Below, piece after piece: positions 26,416-36,413 of a stretch of DNA of 36,493 nucleotides. The position numbers were made by a program, and so were the translations under genes. This DNA comes from Pyrinomonadaceae bacterium (GTDB taxonomy: Bacteria; Acidobacteriota; Blastocatellia; Pyrinomonadales; Pyrinomonadaceae): contig JAIBCA010000091.1 of NCBI GenBank assembly GCA_019694345.1, positions 1 through 36,493 of the forward strand, given 5' to 3'. Below the pieces are notes generated by a model that was given only the letters and a program-made list of their open reading frames with translations, did no database searches and was not told the DNA's origin. How positions within the stretch are numbered: position 1 is the stretch's first letter; every line of letters begins with the position of its first letter.

Positions 26416-27345
26416 TTATGAGATAAAATTCGGGAACAGGGCCGCCATCGATACCGCCAGCAGTATAAGCACTCCGTAGACCGTCAGGGACGCTGCCCAA
26501 CCGATCGTGCCCGAGACGCGTTCGCCGACGTTCTTGAGGGCGGTCGCGTTCATCCATATCCAGTAGATCCCGAGCAGGCTGATCGTACCCAGAAACGTGT
26601 AGATCACCGGATGCTCGGCCGGCACGACCAGAAAGCTGAAACTATCCTGTATCAGCGACGACTGGCCCGTTATCGGGTGTATGTCTGTCGGGTCCTTGAT
26701 GAACAGGATTATGGTATTGATCACAAATTTGATGATATTGACAGGCAGAGATGCGTACACGGCGGCCGAGAATGCCTGCCAGAAATTAAGTTTACCGCCC
26801 ATTGCCATGGCGAAGAGAAAATAGACCAAGGCAAGTAAGGCGTAAAGAGCGGTAAATCCGGCAAACGCCGCGGGAATCTGGGCCGCTCGCAGGACCGGAT
26901 TTTTAGCGTCCTCAAGCTGCTTGGCCCGTCCGGCCTCGATCTGCTTTCTTGCCTCCTCGTTATTGGCGATCATCGGCATTTCAAGCGTCTTGTCGATAGC
27001 GTAATTTTGCACACGATCGTATCCGAGCCGCATGTTGAATAAATTACTAAACGTGACGGACATAAGTACCGTCAGTAGCGCAGCGACAAGCCAACGCGGA
27101 TGGGACCGAAGATTTTTGAACACTTCGGACGGAGAGAAGAACAGGTTTACGATCGTGCTTGCCGTCGACATCCTCTCGACGCCATCGTCCTGCGGCAGAG
27201 AGATAAAGCTGAGGCCGATCACCAATCCGCCAAGCAAGATCATGAAAACCCCGGGAGCCGTGAGGCCGGGCACGACCTTGGTCGCGCCCAAAACAGCAAC
27301 GATCAAGCCGATCGCCGCCAACACTATTCCAGCTATACGATTCAT
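26416..27345 (-). CDS. Yip1-family multi-pass membrane protein
   Basis: 309 residues. Two short N-terminal helices (about 5-27 and 30-48) are followed by a VNLFFSPSEVFKNLRSHPRWL motif typical of bacterial Yip1-domain proteins, then about five helices (near 88-104, 160-185, 195-222, 248-270, 285-305). A charged loop with AGRAKQLEDAKNP lies between. The function of bacterial Yip1 proteins is unknown; the eukaryotic relatives act in membrane traffic. Start supported by GGGGA five bases before the ATG. It follows the OppF-type gene by 76 bases in the same direction and could be the last gene of the tricorn/Opp unit. Confidence 0.87.
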   Translation of the reverse strand: MNRIAGIVLAAIGLIVAVLGATKVVPGLTAPGVFMILLGGLVIGLSFISLPQDDGVERMSTASTIVNLFFSPSEVFKNLRSHPRWLVAALLTVLMSVTFSNLFNMRLGYDRVQNYAIDKTLEMPMIANNEEARKQIEAGRAKQLEDAKNPVLRAAQIPAAFAGFTALYALLALVYFLFAMAMGGKLNFWQAFSAAVYASLPVNIIKFVINTIILFIKDPTDIHPITGQSSLIQDSFSFLVVPAEHPVIYTFLGTISLLGIYWIWMNATALKNVGERVSGTIGWAASLTVYGVLILLAVSMAALFPNFIS

Positions 27346-27421
27346 ATTTTCCCCTTTTTGAAAGGTTGATCTGTAAAAGACAAATACGGATACGACCGCA
27401 AAACGATCCAGGTTTCACATT

Positions 27422-28426
27422 TCAGGCGAGTTTCGCCGCAGTATCGTAACCCTCGACGCGGATGCACGCCGCGAAATGGCCGGGCGTGATCTCCCTCAGC
27501 TCCGGCGCAACCGACGCACAATCATCGATCGCCAGCGGGCATCGGGTGCGAAAGCGGCAGCCCGACGGCGGATTGATCGGTGTCGGCACGTCGCCCGTCA
27601 GAACGATGCGCTCGCGTTTCTGTGTCGGATCCGGCAGCGGAATGGCGGAGAGCAATGCCTTGGTATAAGGGTGCAACGGCATCTCGTATAACTCGCGGGC
27701 TTCGCAGATCTCAACGATCTTGCCGAGGTACATTACTGCCACACGATCCGAAATATGCTCGACCACGGCAAGCCCGTGGGAAATAAAGAGATACGTCAGC
27801 CCGAACTCGTCCTGCAGGTCCTGAAGCAGGTTAACGACCTGTGCCTGGACCGACACGTCGAGTGCCGATACCGGCTCGTCGCAGATAATCAGCTTTGGAT
27901 TTAATGCGAGGGCCCGGGCAATACCGATACGCTGACGCTGGCCGCCCGAGAATTCGTGCGGATAACGATCGGCGTATTTCGGGTCAAGCCCGACCTTTTT
28001 GAGCAGGTCCGCGACACGCTCGTCTTGTTCGCCGCGTGACCCGATACGATGGATCTTGAGCGGTTCGGAAATGATCGAACGGATGCTCAAACGCGGATTA
28101 AGGCTGGCGTACGGGTCCTGAAAGATGATCTGCATTTCGCGGCGAAGCGTCTGCATTTCCGAATGAGGCAGGCCGATAGTGTTCTTGCCCTCGAAAAGCA
28201 CCTCGCCGCTCGTCGGTTCGTGAAGCCGCAAAAGGCAGCGGCCGACGGTCGATTTGCCACAACCGGATTCGCCGACGAGCCCCAGCGTTTCGCCGGCGAT
28301 GATGTCAAACGACACGTCATCGACCGCCTGGACGACGTCATCGCTGTCCTCGACCGGAAAATGCTTGACGAGTTTGCGGACGTCAACCAGCCTTTGATCC
28401 TTTGTCTGTGGTGTCGCAGTTTCCAT
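27422..28426 (-). CDS. OppF/DppF-type peptide ABC transporter ATPase
   Basis: 334 residues, cytoplasmic ATPase of an oligopeptide or dipeptide importer. Walker [10 protein letters not shown] (52-60), signature [15 protein letters not shown], Walker B LIICDE with PVSALD, and the C-terminal oligopeptide-transporter region with [15 protein letters not shown], whose Cys residues match the cluster seen in many Opp/Dpp ATPases. It pairs with the OppD-type gene six bases upstream. No permease (OppB/C) or binding protein gene lies in the window, so the complete importer must be assembled with subunits encoded elsewhere. Confidence 0.95.
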   Translation of the reverse strand: METATPQTKDQRLVDVRKLVKHFPVEDSDDVVQAVDDVSFDIIAGETLGLVGESGCGKSTVGRCLLRLHEPTSGEVLFEGKNTIGLPHSEMQTLRREMQIIFQDPYASLNPRLSIRSIISEPLKIHRIGSRGEQDERVADLLKKVGLDPKYADRYPHEFSGGQRQRIGIARALALNPKLIICDEPVSALDVSVQAQVVNLLQDLQDEFGLTYLFISHGLAVVEHISDRVAVMYLGKIVEICEARELYEMPLHPYTKALLSAIPLPDPTQKRERIVLTGDVPTPINPPSGCRFRTRCPLAIDDCASVAPELREITPGHFAACIRVEGYDTAAKLA

Positions 28427-28432
28427 TTTCGA

Positions 28433-29458
28433 TCATGCCGATTCGGCCAAAATACGCTGCCTCGCCGCCTTGAACCTGTGAGCCTCGTCGAACAGCAGGC
28501 ACCGGACCTTTGCCTCGGACGACAGTTCGATAAGCGGAACCGATGCAGCAAAACACGCGTCAAAACGATCCTCACAACGCGGAGCGAAATGACAACCCTT
28601 CGGCAGATCCGTCGGCGACGGCACGGTTCCGTCGATGGTCTTTAGCCGCTCGGTCTTGGCCGCACCGGCCTCGGACAGTTTCGGGACCGACCGCAAGAGA
28701 CCACGTGTGTATGGGTGTTTCGGATCGGCAAAGAGTTCGTCAACGCCCGATTCCTCGACGATCTTGCCCGTGTACATTACACATACGCGATCGGCAACTT
28801 CGGCCACGACACCGAGGTCGTGCGTGATCAACAGCACGGCCAGTTTGCGGCTGACACGGAGGCCGTTCAACAGCTCGAGTATCTGTGCCTGAATGGTGAC
28901 GTCAAGTGCGGTGGTGGGCTCGTCGGCAATGAGCAGTTCCGGATCGCAGGCGAGGGCCATCGCGATCATAACTCGCTGCCGCATACCGCCTGAAAGCTGG
29001 TGCGGATAGTCATTGGCACGACGCTCGGGCGACGGGATGGCGACCTCACGCATGGCCTCGATCGCCGCCTGCCACGCCGCCTTTTTGTCGAGCTTGCGGT
29101 GGAGCCTGAGAGCCTCGGCGATCTGCTCACCGACGGTAAAGACCGGGTTGAGCGACGTCATCGGATCCTGAAAGATCATCGCGATGTCGTTGCCGCGAAT
29201 GGCCCGCAGACGCTCCTCACCGGCGGTCGTAAGTTCTTCGCCCTTGAATTTGATCGATCCGCCAACGATCTTACCGGGCGGCGAAATGAGCCGCATTATC
29301 GAAAGAGCGGTGATCGATTTGCCGCAGCCGGACTCGCCGACAAGCCCGAGCAGCTCGCCCTCGCCGATCTCAAAGCTCACGCCATCCACCGACCGCACGA
29401 GCCCGGCGCGCGTCGGAAAGTGGGTTTGGAGATCACTGACCTCAAGCAAATGGGACAT
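28433..29458 (-). CDS. OppD/DppD-type peptide ABC transporter ATPase
   Basis: 341 residues with Walker A GESGCGKS (41-48), signature [15 protein letters not shown], Walker B LLIADE with PTTALD, and the C-terminal [15 protein letters not shown] cysteine-containing segment of the Opp/Dpp family. It forms the heterodimeric ATPase with the OppF-type protein. The ATG at 29458 shares one base with the stop of the tricorn protease gene (TGATG arrangement), so translation of the importer ATPase is tied to that of the exported protease. Confidence 0.95.
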   Translation of the reverse strand: MSHLLEVSDLQTHFPTRAGLVRSVDGVSFEIGEGELLGLVGESGCGKSITALSIMRLISPPGKIVGGSIKFKGEELTTAGEERLRAIRGNDIAMIFQDPMTSLNPVFTVGEQIAEALRLHRKLDKKAAWQAAIEAMREVAIPSPERRANDYPHQLSGGMRQRVMIAMALACDPELLIADEPTTALDVTIQAQILELLNGLRVSRKLAVLLITHDLGVVAEVADRVCVMYTGKIVEESGVDELFADPKHPYTRGLLRSVPKLSEAGAAKTERLKTIDGTVPSPTDLPKGCHFAPRCEDRFDACFAASVPLIELSSEAKVRCLLFDEAHRFKAARQRILAESA

Positions 29459-32400
29459 CAGTTCTTCGGTACCTTGACCGGATCGGCCGGACGTTTGGGT
29501 AGCTTAACGGGCGTCGCGATCTTTTTCAAAAGCTCGTTCAGCGCGCGTTCGAGCTGCGGGTCGCCGCCGGCGATGACGGAACGCGGGTCGTTTTCGACCT
29601 CAATATCAGGGTCAACGCCGTAGCCCTCGATAATATATTCGCCTCGGGCATTGGCAAGCGCCGATTCCGGTACGTTGACGACGCCGCCGTCGATCAGGTT
29701 ACCGCGGTTGGTGATGCCGACAACACCGCCCCAACTGCGTTTGCCGACGAGCTGGCCAAGGCCCGCCTCACGGAACATATACGGGAAAATATCACCGTCC
29801 GAAGCTGAATTTTCATTTAGAATGGCGATCATCGGCCCGAGAAACGCTCCATCAGGGTAAGTTGAGCCATCCTCGTCCGCGCGTCGATAGTTGATGCCGA
29901 GCACCTTGCGGCGAAGCCGTTCGATGAGCATTCGCGAGACGTTGCCGCCGCCATTGGCACGAACGTCGATGACCATTCCCTCTTTGTTAAGCTGCGGATA
30001 GTACCATTTGATAAATTCACGCAGTCCGGGAGCACCCATGTCGGGGACGTGGATATAGCCGAGCCGCCCTCCGGACATCTGATCGACACGGCGGCGGTTC
30101 GCCTCGATCCAATCGAGGTAGATAAGGTCGCTCTCGTTCGTCACCGGCCGGAAAGTGAACGTCCGGGCACCTTGTGCCGTCGGCGACGAATTGAGCGTGA
30201 TCGAGACGGCCGAATCGGCCTTACCGCGAAGGTACGAGTATATGTCCCGGTCGGCGGTAACGTTTTCGCCGTTTATGGCGATGACATAATCGCCGACCTT
30301 AGCGTCGCTGCCGACCTCGGTCAACGGCGAGCGGTAAATGTCCTCTTCATTCTGACCGCCGAATATCTTGGATATCTTGTAGCGGTTGGTGGCCTTGTCA
30401 ACCTCAAAACGAGCTCCGGGCAGGGCGACACGTACTCTGGACGGCAGATTGAAATCGCCGCCGTCGATGTACGCGTGCTGGACTGTCAGTTCGGCACACA
30501 TCTCGGAAATGATGTAGTTTAGGTCGGATCGATGAGCAACGTACGGGAGCCATTTTTTATAGTCTTCGCGGATCTTGACCCAGTCGAAGCCGTGCATATT
30601 ACCCGCGTAGAACCAATCGCGATAACGTCGCCACACCTCGTTGAATATCTGGTTCCACTCGGCGACAGGGTCGATCTCAGCGATCAGGCCATTAACGGAC
30701 ACCGATTTTTTGGTGCGTTCGCCGGCCGGTGACGCGTCAAGGATCGAAAATCCGCCGAATGACGAGGTCATGATCTTGGTGCCGTCCTCCGAGAGAGCAA
30801 AACCGCCGGCCGGCGTGACAAGGATCGTTTCCTTGCGGTCCTTGAGCGAAAAGATACGCAGCGACGGGGTTCCGTCGGAGCCGCGGCCGTAATAGAACGC
30901 CGGCTGGGTCGTGTAGATCAGGTGGCCCTTGTTCGCCGAAAGACCGCCGTAATTGTCGGCACCGAGCGGAGCCTTGGCCGTACGCGATTCGATCCCGTCA
31001 AAATCTATCTTCTCTGCGGCCGGAGCAGTTCCCGCGGCCGGCGCCGGAGTCGCGGCCGGCTTTTCTTCGGCGATCGTCACCTCATCGCTTTCGATCGGAA
31101 ACGGATTTTTGGTGTCCTTTCGGAGCGCCAAGGCATAGATCTGGGTCATTCGGTTAGTCGCGTAGTTGAACTCCGAACTCGATATCTGCGGAGCGAACTC
31201 GCGGTTGCTCAAAAAGTACAGGTAACCGCCCGACGGATCCCAGGTCGGGTTTGTCGAACTGAACATCGCCGGCGTCACTCGATAGCTCTTATTCTCGTCG
31301 GAGCTCCAGATGTAAACTGACGAAAATCCATTACGCGGCTGCATCGAATAGGCAATAAAGTTTCCCTTCGGCGACCATTCGTAGCTTTGGACGAGCCCGA
31401 TCGGAGCGTCCACGACCATCTGCATCTGCTTGGTCGCGAGCGTCAGCACCCACAATTTGCCGTCCTTATCGCTGAACGCGATCTTCTTCCCGTCCGACGA
31501 CCAGGTCGGCGAATAGCGCTGAGCGTTGCCGCCCGTCGTGATCTGTTCCGGCGGCGTCGAGCCATCCTGGGCAACGAGCCAGATCTCTTCCTCGCCGGAC
31601 TTATCCGAAATGTAAGCGATCTGCTTGCCATCGGGCGACCAAGCCGGCGAGCGGTCGTTGGCGTCCGACGATCGAGTCAGATTACGCACGCCGCCCTTTT
31701 CGATCGGCGCCGTAAAGATGTCGCCGCGGGCCGAGAACAGTGCCCTCTCGCCCTTCGGGCTGAGCGAATACGAGCTGATATAGTTAGCAGCATTGACCAC
31801 GCGTTTACGGCGGTTGACGCCATCGTCTGGCACGCTGATGCTCAGGCGGGCAGCTTTTTTAGAGTTGATGTCGAAAATCTCCAGTTCGCCGTCGCGCTCA
31901 TATATGATTCGGCTGACATTATCCGAACTTGGCCAGCGGATGTCCCAGTCACGGTTGCGAGTGACCTGAGCAGTCTTTCCGGATGCCGTATCGTAGGCGT
32001 AGAGGTTAAATTTGCCGTCCCTATCCGAGTTGTAGTAGATGGTATTTCCGATCCACATCGCGTCGCGGCTGGCGTGCGGGTCGTTCGAGATCTTTTTGGC
32101 GTCGTTGGTCGCGAGGTCGTAGATGTAAAGCGTGTTTGCCTGGCCGCCGGCATAACGCTTTTCGGGGCGAAAATCACGGAATCGCGGTGAATAGACCATC
32201 TTGCCGCCATCGGGCGACATATCGCCGGAACCTGCCTCGGGCATCGGAAGTGCCGTTGCCGGGCCGCCCTGCGGCGATACGGTGTAAAGACGTGCGATCG
32301 GCGTCGACCACGAGTCCCGCAGGCTGCGAAAGACGATCCGGCCATCCTTTGTCCAGCCGTGAACCTGATTATCAAAGCCCCAACGCGGAGCAAGCGGCCC

Positions 32401-32721
32401 ACGCGACGGGTAAAATGTCAGTTGTTTCGGCTCGCCGCCCTGAGCCGGCACGACATAGACCTGTTCATCGCCGTCATATTGGGCTGTGAAAGCGATCCAT
32501 TTGCCGTCGGGCGAATATTTAGCGTAGGTCTCGACGCCGGGATGCGAGGTCAAACGAACCGCAGTCCCGCCCGAGGCAGATGCGGTCCACAGGTCTCCGC
32601 CGTATGTGAAAACGACCTTGTCGGCATAAATATCCGGGAATCGAAGCAATTTGGTCTGGGCAGCAGCCCCGGCGACGAAAAACAGGCCTAGGAAAAGCGT
32701 AACGACAAAGCGTTTTGACAT
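29458..32721 (-). CDS. Exported tricorn protease homologue (S41B)
   Basis: 1087 residues, close to the length of archaeal tricorn. Residues 1-22 are a Sec signal peptide (MSKRF start, cleavage after GAAA), so it is periplasmic or secreted, unlike the cytosolic archaeal enzyme. Two beta-propeller regions of PD40-type repeats ([30 protein letters not shown] and similar) span about 25-680. A catalytic subdomain, PDZ domain (about 760-855) and second catalytic subdomain follow. By position the active site is His749, Ser974 (ENSASDGD) with Asp975 for P1 binding, and Glu1032. The residue before the His is Gln748, where archaeal tricorn has Ser745. Tricorn cuts peptides after basic or hydrophobic residues into short products. 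AGAGG lies eight bases before the ATG. It leads an operon with OppD- and OppF-type ATPases. Confidence 0.93.
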   Translation of the reverse strand: MSKRFVVTLFLGLFFVAGAAAQTKLLRFPDIYADKVVFTYGGDLWTASASGGTAVRLTSHPGVETYAKYSPDGKWIAFTAQYDGDEQVYVVPAQGGEPKQLTFYPSRGPLAPRWGFDNQVHGWTKDGRIVFRSLRDSWSTPIARLYTVSPQGGPATALPMPEAGSGDMSPDGGKMVYSPRFRDFRPEKRYAGGQANTLYIYDLATNDAKKISNDPHASRDAMWIGNTIYYNSDRDGKFNLYAYDTASGKTAQVTRNRDWDIRWPSSDNVSRIIYERDGELEIFDINSKKAARLSISVPDDGVNRRKRVVNAANYISSYSLSPKGERALFSARGDIFTAPIEKGGVRNLTRSSDANDRSPAWSPDGKQIAYISDKSGEEEIWLVAQDGSTPPEQITTGGNAQRYSPTWSSDGKKIAFSDKDGKLWVLTLATKQMQMVVDAPIGLVQSYEWSPKGNFIAYSMQPRNGFSSVYIWSSDENKSYRVTPAMFSSTNPTWDPSGGYLYFLSNREFAPQISSSEFNYATNRMTQIYALALRKDTKNPFPIESDEVTIAEEKPAATPAPAAGTAPAAEKIDFDGIESRTAKAPLGADNYGGLSANKGHLIYTTQPAFYYGRGSDGTPSLRIFSLKDRKETILVTPAGGFALSEDGTKIMTSSFGGFSILDASPAGERTKKSVSVNGLIAEIDPVAEWNQIFNEVWRRYRDWFYAGNMHGFDWVKIREDYKKWLPYVAHRSDLNYIISEMCAELTVQHAYIDGGDFNLPSRVRVALPGARFEVDKATNRYKISKIFGGQNEEDIYRSPLTEVGSDAKVGDYVIAINGENVTADRDIYSYLRGKADSAVSITLNSSPTAQGARTFTFRPVTNESDLIYLDWIEANRRRVDQMSGGRLGYIHVPDMGAPGLREFIKWYYPQLNKEGMVIDVRANGGGNVSRMLIERLRRKVLGINYRRADEDGSTYPDGAFLGPMIAILNENSASDGDIFPYMFREAGLGQLVGKRSWGGVVGITNRGNLIDGGVVNVPESALANARGEYIIEGYGVDPDIEVENDPRSVIAGGDPQLERALNELLKKIATPVKLPKRPADPVKVPKN

Positions 32722-32920
32722 AATTAGAACCTCTGACCGATGAACATGTGAACAGTTGCAAGTTTAACTCAAAACATTACGATCAAAAAGAACGTATGTT
32801 TCAATAGTTCGTTCCAATCTCAGGCAACTCAAAGCATCGCATTCAACTCAAATGGATGATATTCTTATCGGCAGCCAAAGATAGCTCGAACGAGCGAAGC
32901 AACCATCGGGGGTTTTGTTA

Positions 32921-34645
32921 GTGCACCAAAGATTTAACGGCATATTCGCATTTACACTGATACTCACCATCGTAATGACCGGCCTCGGGCAGCAGCCGGC
33001 CGCGGCGACGCGTGCCGACAATGTCAGGCCCGGGGCAAAAAAGGCCGATACGCCTAAAAAGGTGGTCCGGGTCGAGGATATCGAAAAAGATATCGCCGAG
33101 GCCCTGACCGTCATCGAACGCAATTACGGCGGAACCAAGCAGCTCAACTACAACGATGTGATGAAGGCGTCGATCGACTCGATGCTGCACACACTCGATC
33201 CGCACTCGAATTATTTCGACGCCAAAGAGTATGAAGAGTTTCGGACCGACCAGAGTTCGCGTTACTACGGCATTGGAGCGACGATCGGCGACCTTAGCGA
33301 CGCCGACGGCAAGGTCATAGCCACGTATATCAAGGCAACGTTTGACGGTGCACCGGCAAACCGTGCGGGGCTACGATACGGCGACAAGATAATCGAGGTC
33401 AACGGCACGTCGATGCTCGGCAAGCCGTTTGCCGACGTTCGCGGATTCTTGCGTGGGCCGCGAGGCACCCCTGCCAAATTGGTGGTCGAACGTCTCGCGA
33501 CGGGCAAACGCGAGACTGTGGATATCATCCGCGATGCGGTTTCGCAGCCCTCGATCGGCGAATACTATATGATCCGTCCGGGCGTTGGATATCTTGCGAT
33601 GCGCGGCGGCTTTAACCAAACGACGTACGCCGAGTTTGTCGCCGCGACCCGCGAATTGCGTGCAAAGGGCATGCAACAGATGGTGATCGACCTTCGCGAC
33701 AATGGCGGCGGCCTTGTCAGCCAAGCTTACCGTGTGGCAAACACCTTTTTGAAGCGGGATCAGACCGTCTTTACGCAAAAGGGCCGCATAGAGGGCGTTT
33801 CTGACCAATACCGTGCCGACAACCCGGCGCCCGACAAATCACCTGTCGTCGTACTGGTCAATCGCAATACCGCATCGGCGTCAGAGATCCTTGCCGGTGC
33901 CCTGCAGGATCACGATCGGGCCTTGATCGTGGGCGAGAATACGTTCGGCAAGGGCCTTGTCCAAAATCCGTTTCAGCTCGAGTACGGCTCGATGCTGCTG
34001 TTGACGATCGCCAAGTACGAGACGCCGGCCGGCAGACTTATTCAGCGCGATTACTCGAACGGCAATCTCTACGACTATTACACCGAGGGCGGCAGCTTTC
34101 GCGACATCACGGCCGACCCGGCCAAACCGACCGGCGCCGAGAGCCGAACGGACGGCGGACGTGTTGTTTACAGCGGCGGCGGCATTAACCCGGACGTCCC
34201 TATCAAACCGGATACGATCGAACTCGAACGGGCTCGGGCCCAGCAAAAGCTGACCAACCCGATATTTGCGTTCGCTCTCGACCTGGTCGTCGGCCGCGTC
34301 AAGGGTTTTGAGAACTACAAGATCGAGAAGCCTATCACTTTTGGCTACGACATCAGCAAGAACGATTTTCCGGTGACACCGGCCCTATACGACTCGTTCA
34401 AGGCCTTTGCGGTCGGCAAATACAAGGTGACGCCCGCGCAGCTCGACCGCGAACGCGAATTCATCGAGCGTACACTCAGGACCGAACTCGTCACGGCCGC
34501 TTACGGGTCACAAACGTCAGGCCAGGTCTTTAACGAATACGATGATCAGCTGCTAAAAGCGATCGAACTGCTGCCGCAAGCCAAGCAACTGGCTCTCGAC
34601 AGTACCAAAAACACGGCCAATAAACCGAATCCGGGAATTCGCTAA
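32921..34645 (+). CDS. Exported S41 C-terminal processing peptidase (CtpA/Prc-type)
   Basis: I place the start at GTG 32921, because GGGGG at 32908-32912 is then eight bases upstream; an in-frame TTG at 32915 is only two bases from it. The 574-residue product has a signal peptide (about 1-30), an N-terminal helical region with LDPHSNYFDAKEY (characteristic of S41A), a PDZ domain (about 115-193), VIDLRDNGGG, and a catalytic Ser319-Lys344 dyad (TASASE and FGKG, 25 residues apart as in CtpA/Prc). These enzymes trim or degrade envelope proteins from the C-terminus. The C-terminal 150 residues, including YDISKNDFPVTPALYDSF, are a helical extension. It is divergent from the tricorn operon across about 200 bases and ends in a strong terminator. 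Confidence 0.93.
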   Translation: MHQRFNGIFAFTLILTIVMTGLGQQPAAATRADNVRPGAKKADTPKKVVRVEDIEKDIAEALTVIERNYGGTKQLNYNDVMKASIDSMLHTLDPHSNYFDAKEYEEFRTDQSSRYYGIGATIGDLSDADGKVIATYIKATFDGAPANRAGLRYGDKIIEVNGTSMLGKPFADVRGFLRGPRGTPAKLVVERLATGKRETVDIIRDAVSQPSIGEYYMIRPGVGYLAMRGGFNQTTYAEFVAATRELRAKGMQQMVIDLRDNGGGLVSQAYRVANTFLKRDQTVFTQKGRIEGVSDQYRADNPAPDKSPVVVLVNRNTASASEILAGALQDHDRALIVGENTFGKGLVQNPFQLEYGSMLLLTIAKYETPAGRLIQRDYSNGNLYDYYTEGGSFRDITADPAKPTGAESRTDGGRVVYSGGGINPDVPIKPDTIELERARAQQKLTNPIFAFALDLVVGRVKGFENYKIEKPITFGYDISKNDFPVTPALYDSFKAFAVGKYKVTPAQLDREREFIERTLRTELVTAAYGSQTSGQVFNEYDDQLLKAIELLPQAKQLALDSTKNTANKPNPGIR

Positions 34646-34665
34646 ACGGCCTGTTCGGAAAAATG

Positions 34666-34705
34666 AAAAGCACGATCCGACCCCGCGGTCCGATCGTGCT
34701 TTTTG
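34666..34705. terminator. Bidirectional terminator between the S41 peptidase and the small membrane protein
   Basis: The stem pairs 34670-34677 with 34692-34699 (8 bp), has one C-C mismatch and continues with 34679-34682 pairing to 34687-34690 around a four-base loop. A T-run follows on the plus strand. The A-run on the other side gives TTTTCATTTTT on the minus strand, so both converging genes can use it. Confidence 0.88.
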
Positions 34706-34723
34706 TCGTTTAACGAAATATCT

Positions 34724-34888
34724 CTAAAATAGCCAACGGATCAGGTAGTAGATGCCGACACCGGCACCTACTACGAGCCCGATCAGGAGCAAAATAAGCC
34801 CGGCGACCACAAACTTGAATTTACGGTAGCGGTTCTCGTCAGGCGGCGACAATTGATTTTGCGGAAAATACGGCGGCGGTCTGTTCAT
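34724..34888 (-). CDS. Small single-helix membrane protein, 54 residues
   Basis: A short reading frame from ATG at 34888 to TAG at 34724. The N-terminal 20 residues are polar and proline-rich (MNRPPPYFPQNQ, then SPPDENR). A basic YRKFKF stretch follows, then one strong hydrophobic helix (about 27-50, Leu/Ile/Val/Gly rich) and the end RWLF. This positive-charge-before-helix layout suggests an N-in single-pass membrane protein. Support for reality: it occupies an otherwise empty 325-base gap, a shared terminator lies right after it, and a possible promoter (34925-34953) lies about 37 bases before the ATG. The ribosome-binding site is weak (AAAGAA). No family recognised. Confidence 0.65.
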   Translation of the reverse strand: MNRPPPYFPQNQLSPPDENRYRKFKFVVAGLILLLIGLVVGAGVGIYYLIRWLF

Positions 34889-34924
34889 AGTTCTTTAGTG
34901 CTTGCAAATATCCTTTCGAACCTC

Positions 34925-34953
34925 AGATTAACAGTTGGGGATCACAGTTCCAA
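34925..34953 (-). promoter_or_regulatory. Candidate promoter for the 54-residue protein
   Basis: On the minus strand there is TTGGAA (34948-34953), 17 bases, then TAATCT (34925-34930). The -35 is the same hexamer used before the DUF1800 gene; the -10 is weak. Apart from this, 34889-34970 holds only a 6-bp hairpin without a T-run. Confidence 0.28.
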
Positions 34954-34970
34954 ACTGTCATGGCGGCAGG

Positions 34971-36413
34971 CTACCTCGGCAATGGCTGCTGCAGATCGGC
35001 GAGTCCGTACGCCAAAACGGCGACGACACCGCCGAGCTCGCGTAACTGACGCGGGTCGATCTTGTCGAAGGTGTCCGCCGCCGTATGGTGATAGTTGAAA
35101 TACGATTGCTGATTGAACCACGGCGCAAATGACGGCACACCGGCACGCGTCAACGGGCCAATGTCAGCTCCGACACCACCGGCCTGTAGTTGGGTCTGCG
35201 TCGCTCCCTGGGGCAAAAGCACCTGTGTGATCGGTGCCAGATAGGCCTGTATTTCCGGCTTGCCGGTAAAGAGTATGCCGAGCGGATGCGACGCCCCGAG
35301 ATCTGCCTCGACAGCGGCAAAATGCTTTGAGATATTCGCGGCCTCTTCTTTTTCATATGCCGCCGAACCTCGTCCGCCGTTCTCTTCGTTCATCCATGCA
35401 ATGACGCGAATTGTACGTTTTGGGCGAATTTTGAGGTCTGTGAGTAGTTTGGCGACCTCCATCGAAACGGCAACGCCCGAGGCATCGTCGATCGCACCCT
35501 GGCCGAGATCCCACGAGTCAAGATGCCCCGAAACGATAACGACCTCATCCGGCCGCTCGGTTCCCTTCAGATCGCCGATGACGTTGTAACTCTCGACGTC
35601 GGGCAGCGTCTGCGGCGTCAGTGTCAGATGAAGTTTGACCTTGCCTGACCTTGCCAAATGGGCGATCGTCTCGGCGTCCTCAAATGAGACGGCAGCACCC
35701 GGGATCTTCGGCACGCCGTCGGCGTAACCCATCGAACCGGTGTGAGCGAGGCGGTTCTGCGATCCGCCGGCGGAACGGTTCAACGCGGCGACAGCACCGA
35801 ATCGTGCGGCAGCCATCGCTCCGCCGAACCTGAACTGCACGGCCTGGCCGTAAGCCGCGCCGCCGAAACCTGACGATTGCATCTCGGTGTCGAATTTGAA
35901 ATTGAAGAGTACTATCTTGCCTTCGACCTTTTCGCGGCCAAGCGCCGCCAACTCCTCGAAACTGTTGACCACCACGATCTCCGCGGTAATGCCTTCTGGG
36001 GGCGTCGCAACGCTGCCCCCGAGCGCGGTCAGAACCACCTTCTGGACAGTGCCCGGAGCCATGCCGGTAAATTCGACGAGCTCGCCCCGCTCTTCACCGC
36101 GGACCCAGTGCGGTACGAAGCACTTTTGAAGGCGAACTTCGAGGCCCAGTTTTCGCATCTGATCGGCGACGTACTCGACCGCACGCGCCGCTTGCGACGA
36201 TCCTGAAAGCCGCGGACCGATATTGTACGAAAGGTACCTCGTCTGATCATACGCGTACGTGCTCGAGGCCGCGGCTCGCTGTATCTCGCGCATATTTCGG
36301 ACCGTTTGATCGGAATAAAGCTGCGGCGTCGGTTTGGCGTCGGCGACCTGTGCGATGACAGCGGCTGAAGGAATAAATGCCGCGAAAAACAAAACGAATA
36401 ATTTCATAGTCAC
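34971..36413 (-). CDS. Exported M28-family zinc metallopeptidase
   Basis: 480 residues from GTG at 36413; an ATG two codons in (36407) is an equally possible start and the signal peptide (to about residue 21, ending VIAQ) works with either. Residues about 130-270 are a PA-like insert, as in M28 carboxypeptidase Q-type enzymes. The catalytic domain (about 275-475) has the co-catalytic two-zinc ligands His297 (SGHLDSWD), Asp309 (DDASG), Glu344 with general base Glu343 (NEENGG), Asp371 (EADLG) and His443 (YHHTAADTFD), all present. The likely role is release of amino acids or dipeptides from peptides in the periplasm. It lies near tricorn, S41 peptidase and Opp-type ATPases, fitting peptide utilisation. 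Confidence 0.93.
   Translation of the reverse strand: MTMKLFVLFFAAFIPSAAVIAQVADAKPTPQLYSDQTVRNMREIQRAAASSTYAYDQTRYLSYNIGPRLSGSSQAARAVEYVADQMRKLGLEVRLQKCFVPHWVRGEERGELVEFTGMAPGTVQKVVLTALGGSVATPPEGITAEIVVVNSFEELAALGREKVEGKIVLFNFKFDTEMQSSGFGGAAYGQAVQFRFGGAMAAARFGAVAALNRSAGGSQNRLAHTGSMGYADGVPKIPGAAVSFEDAETIAHLARSGKVKLHLTLTPQTLPDVESYNVIGDLKGTERPDEVVIVSGHLDSWDLGQGAIDDASGVAVSMEVAKLLTDLKIRPKRTIRVIAWMNEENGGRGSAAYEKEEAANISKHFAAVEADLGASHPLGILFTGKPEIQAYLAPITQVLLPQGATQTQLQAGGVGADIGPLTRAGVPSFAPWFNQQSYFNYHHTAADTFDKIDPRQLRELGGVVAVLAYGLADLQQPLPR

Noticed and set aside
34944..34958. 6-bp hairpin (ACAGTT/AACTGT) after the M28 gene
   Set aside because: Stem is short, the loop is three bases and no T-run follows on either strand, so it is not a convincing terminator.
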